Source: an uncultured Eubacteriales bacterium
GTDB taxonomy: Bacteria; Bacillota; Clostridia; Christensenellales; Borkfalkiaceae
Direction of reading: 5' to 3'
Assembly: GCA_900547645.1 (NCBI GenBank)
Contig: URHP01000061.1
Coordinates: forward strand, 1 to 8,973
Length of the DNA: 8,973 nucleotides
Of the stretch, positions 5,567-8,973 are shown piece by piece. The notes beneath the pieces were generated by a model. The model made no database searches, was not told where the DNA came from, and saw nothing but the letters and a program-made list of their open reading frames with translations. A program made the position numbers and the translations under genes. Positions within the stretch are counted from its first letter, which is position 1. Each line of letters starts with the position of its first letter.

Positions 5567-6565
5567 TCAGCTCAGCTGTGCGTATACTTCCTTTACAAAG
5601 GAGTTATCCACGAGCGCGCCGAAATCCGCGCGGCGGTCGAGTTCGCCTGCGCTCTCGATGATGTCCTGGAGACGGTTGAAACTTGCTTCCGTCATTGCCA
5701 TATCCGTAACCCACGCGTCGATGTTGCGGTAGCTGGTGACGCTGGTCGCAAGCGATTGTACGGAAGTGGAGGGGAAATGTCCGACCAGATGTTCCGCGAC
5801 GGTGTTTGCGTCTTCCGTCTGTGCATACTTGACGCCCTTTAAGACGGCGCGCAGGAATCCCTTTGCAAGGTCTTCGTTATCGCTGAGCCAGGAGCGTTTG
5901 GCAATGTAGCTGGTGTAGGGGACCTCACCGCCCGCTTCGCCCACCGATGCAACGATATAACCCTTGCCTGCCGCCTGATATTCGGAAGCGACGGGTTCGA
6001 ACATGGTGCAATAGTCCGCCGTTCTGGCTTCAAATGCGCCCGTCATCAGGTTGAAAGCGACGTCAAAGTTCAGGTTGATGTCGTCGTCCGTGAAGCCGTG
6101 CTCGCGGAGAATGTATTCGAAAGTCATTGCGGGAACACCGCCTTTGCGTCCCGCCAGGATCTCCTTGCCCTTGAGGTCTTCCCATCGGAAGTCCGGTTCT
6201 TCCTTGCGTGAAACGAGGAAGGAGCCGTCCCGTTTTGTGAGCTGTCCGAAGACGGTGGGAACGTCCTGCGAGCCGCCCAGCAGCACATAGATCGCCGCTT
6301 CCGGTCCGCAGAACCCGATGTCGGCATCGCCCGAAAGGACTGCCGCCATTACGGCGTCCGCGCCGCCGCCGTTTGTCAGTTCGATGCGGATGCCCTCTTC
6401 TTCGAAATATCCGAGGGAATCTGCAAGGTACATGGGCGCGTAAAAGACGGAGTGCGTCACTTCGTTGACTTTGATCGTCGTGATCCCGTCGCTGCTTTCG
6501 CCGCAGGCGGAGAGGGGAAGGAGGGCGAAGGCCGCCGCTCCCAGAGTTGCCAAGAGTTTTTTCAT
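5567..6565 (-). CDS. Solute-binding lipoprotein of the NitT/TauT-type ABC importer (NMT1/ThiY-like fold)
   Basis: A 332-residue extracytoplasmic receptor that captures the substrate. It opens with a lipoprotein signal peptide: MKK, a hydrophobic core, then lipobox LSAC with the lipidated Cys at 21. The mature part carries features of the NMT1/SsuA-type periplasmic-binding family: VTHSVFYAPMYLADSLGYFEEEGI (near 36-59), LSGDADIGFCGPEAAI (near 78-92), and a GRKGGVPAMTFEYILREHG segment after LKGKEI (near 131-157). The reading frame remains open upstream to an ATG at 6778, but that extension would run antisense into valS and has no signal peptide. The start at 6565 has GGAG six bases upstream and begins exactly at the lipoprotein signal. 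It is the first gene of the operon. Relatives bind sulfonates, taurine, nitrate or the thiamine precursor HMP; no riboswitch or neighbouring metabolic gene points to one of these. Confidence 0.94.
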   Translation of the reverse strand: MKKLLATLGAAAFALLPLSACGESSDGITTIKVNEVTHSVFYAPMYLADSLGYFEEEGIRIELTNGGGADAVMAAVLSGDADIGFCGPEAAIYVLLGGSQDVPTVFGQLTKRDGSFLVSRKEEPDFRWEDLKGKEILAGRKGGVPAMTFEYILREHGFTDDDINLNFDVAFNLMTGAFEARTADYCTMFEPVASEYQAAGKGYIVASVGEAGGEVPYTSYIAKRSWLSDNEDLAKGFLRAVLKGVKYAQTEDANTVAEHLVGHFPSTSVQSLATSVTSYRNIDAWVTDMAMTEASFNRLQDIIESAGELDRRADFGALVDNSFVKEVYAQLS

Positions 6566-6571
6566 AGTCGG

Positions 6572-6575
6572 CTCC
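6572..6575 (-). promoter_or_regulatory. Ribosome-binding site fixing the lipoprotein gene start
   Basis: GGAG on the minus strand lies six bases before the ATG at 6565. It selects the lipoprotein-signal start over the upstream in-frame ATG at 6778. Confidence 0.75.
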
Positions 6576-6597
6576 GTGAAAAATAAAGGAATAATAT

Positions 6598-6627
6598 ATC
6601 CTATGTCCGCGGCGGAATAATTGACAA
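6598..6627 (-). promoter_or_regulatory. Probable promoter of the ABC importer operon
   Basis: On the minus strand, TTGTCA (6622-6627, five of six consensus bases) and TAGGAT (6598-6603, four of six) are 18 bases apart. Transcription would start near 6590, about 25 bases before the lipoprotein start codon. Its -35 hexamer overlaps that of the divergent valS promoter. An imperfect dyad (AGGA-N8-TCCT, 6587-6602) overlaps the -10 region. Confidence 0.45.
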
Positions 6628-6649
6628 CGCGCCGAAAATGTTTTATAAT
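6621..6649 (+). promoter_or_regulatory. Perfect consensus sigma-70-type promoter of valS
   Basis: TTGACA (6621-6626) and TATAAT (6644-6649) are separated by exactly 17 bases. The predicted transcript starts near 6656, about 60 bases before the valS ATG. A second perfect TATAAT occurs at 6659-6664 but has no acceptable -35 box at the right distance. Confidence 0.85.
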
Positions 6650-6665
6650 GATTTTCCGTATAATA

Positions 6666-6677
6666 TTCCGCGCGGAA
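6666..6677. repeat. 12-bp perfect palindrome in the valS leader
   Basis: TTCCGCGCGGAA is fully self-complementary and lies just downstream of the predicted valS transcription start. Its left arm is part of an inverted repeat with 6612-6619 that brackets the promoter. It may be a protein-binding site; no family-specific motif is recognised. Confidence 0.4.
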
Positions 6678-6717
6678 AGAGCCGTGCGGCGCAAACAAAG
6701 TACAGGAAAAGACCGAC

Positions 6718-8973
6718 ATGGAAGAGATGCAGACGACGTACAATCCCAAAGAGTTCGAGGAAAAGATCTACCGTGCATGGATGGAAAACGGCTGTTTCCG
6801 CGCTGAGATCGACAGAAACAAGGTTCCGTTTACCGTTATGATGCCGCCGCCCAACGTGACGGGACAGCTTCACATGGGGCACGCAATGGACGAGACCATG
6901 CAGGATATTCTCGTGCGCTTCAAGCGGATGCAGGGATATTGCGCCCTTTGGCTGCCCGGGACCGATCATGCCTCCATCGCGACGGAGGTCAAGATCGTCG
7001 AGCAGCTGAAGAAAGAGGGACTCTCCAAACAGCAGCTGGGGCGTGAAGAATTTTTACGCCGCGCCTGGGCATGGAAGGAAAAATACGGCGGCAGGATCGT
7101 CGAGCAGCTGAAGAAGCTCGGTTCTTCGTGCGATTGGTCCCGCCTTGCCTTTACGATGGATGAAAAATGCTCAAAAGCCGTGCGGGAGGCGTTTTTCAGG
7201 CTGTATCAGAAGGGACTCATCTATCGCGGCAGCCGCATCATCAATTGGTGCCCGAGCTGCAAAACGGCGCTTTCCGACGCGGAAGTGGAGTATGCGGAAG
7301 AGCAGGGGCATTTTTGGTATTTCTCCTATCCCGTCGAAGGAAGCACGCAGTCGATCACGATTGCGACCACCCGCCCCGAGACCATGCTCGGAGATACCGC
7401 GGTTGCCGTTCATCCTTCGGACAAGCGGTATGCGGAGCTGATCGGAAAGACGCTGCTTCTGCCTTTGACCGACCGCAGGATCCCCGTGGTCGCCGACGAA
7501 TACGTCGATCCGGAATTCGGAACGGGGGCCGTCAAGATCACGCCTGCGCACGATCCCAATGACTTTGAAGTGGGGCTTCGGCACAATCTTCCCGTGATCC
7601 GCGTCATGAACGACGACGGTACGATGAACGATCTTGCGGGCGAATATGCCGGACTTGACCGCTACGAGGCAAGAAAGCGCATCGTCGCCCGGATGGAGGA
7701 GCTCGGGCTGCTCGTCAAGATCGAACCGCACGCGCATAACGTCGGGCACTGCTATCGCTGCCATTCCACGGTGGAGCCCATCGTCTCCAAACAGTGGTTC
7801 GTCAAGATGAAGCCGCTCGCGAAACCCGCGATCGACGCGGTCGTCAAGAAAAAGACAAAGTTCACGCCCGACCGCTTTTCCAAAATTTATTATAATTGGT
7901 TGGAAAATATCCGCGACTGGTGTATTTCGCGTCAGCTTTGGTGGGGGCATCGGATCCCCGTCTGGTACTGTGGTGATTGCGGCGAGACGATCTGCGCGCG
8001 CGAGACGCCGACCGTCTGTCCGAAATGCGGCGGCACCCGTCTCACACAGGACGAAGACGTGTTGGATACCTGGTTTTCTTCGGCTCTCTGGCCGTTTTCA
8101 ACGCTCGGCTGGCCGGATGAAACGGCAGACTTCGATTATTTCTACCCGACGGACGTGCTCGTAACGGGATACGATATCATTCCGTTCTGGGTGATGCGCA
8201 TGATGTTTTCCGGGATCGAGCATACGGAGAAAGTTCCTTTCCGAGACGTGCTCATTCACGGCTTGGTGCGCGACGAGCAGGGCAGAAAGATGTCGAAATC
8301 GCTCGGAAACGGGATCGATCCGCTGGAGGTCATCGACCGGTACGGCGCGGATTCGCTGCGGCTCTCCCTTGTAACGGGTGTTGCGCCCGGGAACGATACC
8401 CGCTTCACGGACGCGAAGGTGGAAGCGGCGCGCAACTTTATCAACAAGCTGTGGAACGCCTCCCGTTTTGTGCTCATGAATGCAAAGGGCGCGGCTATCC
8501 CTGCGCTCGGCGACATCCGTTTGCAGCCTGCCGACCGCTGGATCATATCCCGCCTGCAGGCATGCATCCGCGAGGTGACGGCTGCACTCGGTAAATTTGA
8601 TCTGGGGATCGCTGCAGATAAGCTTGTCGATTTTGTCTGGAACGATTTCTGCGATTGGTACATTGAACTCTCCAAGCCCGCGCTCTACGGCGGCGATGAG
8701 GAGAAGAAGCGCGGCGCGCTCGGCGTGCTCATGACCGTGCTTGAAAATGCGCTCAAGCTGCTGCACCCGTTCATTCCCTATGTGACGGAAGAGATCTATT
8801 CCTACCTTCCCACGACGCAGGGGATGATCATTACGGCGGATTATCCCCGCTACAATTCGCGGCTCGCCTATAAAAAGGAAGCGAAAGCTTTTGAGGGCAT
8901 CATCGATCTCATTAAGACCGTCCGCGCGATGAAAGTGGAGGTCAATTGCCCGCCTTCGCGAAAAGTACATGTC
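6718..8973 (+). CDS. valS: Valine--tRNA ligase, 3' end cut off by the window edge
   Basis: A class I aminoacyl-tRNA synthetase that charges tRNA-Val in the cytoplasm; 752 residues are visible and the frame is open to the right edge. [14 protein letters not shown] includes the HIGH-type ATP motif HMGH (52-55), and KMSKS lies at 524-528. The CP1 editing domain shows [17 protein letters not shown] (from 217) and [17 protein letters not shown] with the conserved Asp279. Two cysteine pairs, at 178/181 (CPSC) and 345/348 (CYRC), and a further four-Cys set at 418/421/434/437 look like zinc knuckles or ribbons. [20 protein letters not shown] is typical of ValRS and separates it from IleRS and LeuRS. 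The anticodon-binding domain follows ([14 protein letters not shown]). Full ValRS proteins are usually about 880 residues, so mainly the C-terminal coiled-coil tRNA arm is missing. AGGA (6704-6707) precedes the ATG by ten bases; the Met at codon 4 is too far from it. Confidence 0.98.
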   Translation, partial: MEEMQTTYNPKEFEEKIYRAWMENGCFRAEIDRNKVPFTVMMPPPNVTGQLHMGHAMDETMQDILVRFKRMQGYCALWLPGTDHASIATEVKIVEQLKKEGLSKQQLGREEFLRRAWAWKEKYGGRIVEQLKKLGSSCDWSRLAFTMDEKCSKAVREAFFRLYQKGLIYRGSRIINWCPSCKTALSDAEVEYAEEQGHFWYFSYPVEGSTQSITIATTRPETMLGDTAVAVHPSDKRYAELIGKTLLLPLTDRRIPVVADEYVDPEFGTGAVKITPAHDPNDFEVGLRHNLPVIRVMNDDGTMNDLAGEYAGLDRYEARKRIVARMEELGLLVKIEPHAHNVGHCYRCHSTVEPIVSKQWFVKMKPLAKPAIDAVVKKKTKFTPDRFSKIYYNWLENIRDWCISRQLWWGHRIPVWYCGDCGETICARETPTVCPKCGGTRLTQDEDVLDTWFSSALWPFSTLGWPDETADFDYFYPTDVLVTGYDIIPFWVMRMMFSGIEHTEKVPFRDVLIHGLVRDEQGRKMSKSLGNGIDPLEVIDRYGADSLRLSLVTGVAPGNDTRFTDAKVEAARNFINKLWNASRFVLMNAKGAAIPALGDIRLQPADRWIISRLQACIREVTAALGKFDLGIAADKLVDFVWNDFCDWYIELSKPALYGGDEEKKRGALGVLMTVLENALKLLHPFIPYVTEEIYSYLPTTQGMIITADYPRYNSRLAYKKEAKAFEGIIDLIKTVRAMKVEVNCPPSRKVHV

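Noticed and set aside
4783..5661. 292-codon plus-strand frame
   Set aside because: It is antisense to the ATPase gene, whose complete set of ATP-binding motifs shows the true strand.
6566..6717. TPP or other riboswitch ahead of the ABC operon
   Set aside because: The predicted minus-strand leader is about 25 bases, and no TPP-box-like sequence is seen in the 152-bp intergenic region.
6566..6778. N-terminal extension of the lipoprotein gene to an ATG at 6778 (403 residues)
   Set aside because: It would cover both divergent promoters and the first valS codons. The start at 6565 has a ribosome-binding site and begins a canonical lipoprotein signal peptide.
8098..8970. 290-codon minus-strand frame at the right end
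   Set aside because: It is antisense to valS, which is unambiguous on the plus strand with HMGH and KMSKS motifs.
1..8973. Mobile elements, CRISPR arrays, tRNA or rRNA genes
   Set aside because: I saw no transposase or integrase, no regularly spaced repeat array, no cloverleaf and no rRNA-like sequence on reading both strands. The only long repeat is the coiled-coil duplication.

Overview
The window looks like a chromosomal segment of a Bacillota bacterium, probably Clostridia. The GC content is moderate to high, spacing is compact, Shine-Dalgarno sites are of AGGAG type, promoters match the TTGACA/TATAAT consensus, and the ValRS carries two CxxC pairs. A finer taxonomic placement cannot be supported from the sequence alone. 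No mobile element, CRISPR array, tRNA or rRNA is visible.

Layout, left to right. (1) The 3' part of a ROK-family sugar kinase (+) ends at 847 and is followed by two hairpin terminators. The second hairpin also serves the gene converging on it. (2) A 666-residue minus-strand gene (950-2950) encodes an unusual protein: an N-terminal PadR-type winged helix, a long coiled coil containing an 86-residue-period internal duplication, and four C-terminal membrane segments. It has a perfect consensus promoter, with two dyads at and just upstream of its -35 element. (3) Divergent from it is a YkvI-like (COG3949-type) multi-pass membrane protein (+, from 3092). Its reading frame runs about 230 bases into the convergent permease gene without a stop. 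(4) A three-gene minus-strand operon encodes a NitT/TauT-type ABC importer: lipoprotein solute receptor, ATPase, then permease. The ATPase and permease overlap in an ATGA. The best candidate terminator for this operon lies inside the coding sequence of the YkvI-like gene. (5) Divergent from the ABC operon is valS (+, from 6718), truncated by the right edge of the window. Its perfect sigma-70-type promoter appears to share its -35 element with a promoter for the ABC operon.

How the genes may work together: the ABC operon is a self-contained importer for a small organic nutrient, and its substrate cannot be read from the neighbours. The PadR/coiled-coil/membrane protein and the YkvI-like protein form a divergent regulator/transporter-like pair, and the simplest inference is that the regulator controls itself and possibly that neighbour. 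The ROK kinase and valS are ordinary metabolic and translation genes with no evident link to the rest. The most unusual object in the window is the PadR-coiled-coil-membrane fusion, which could be a membrane-tethered transcription factor.
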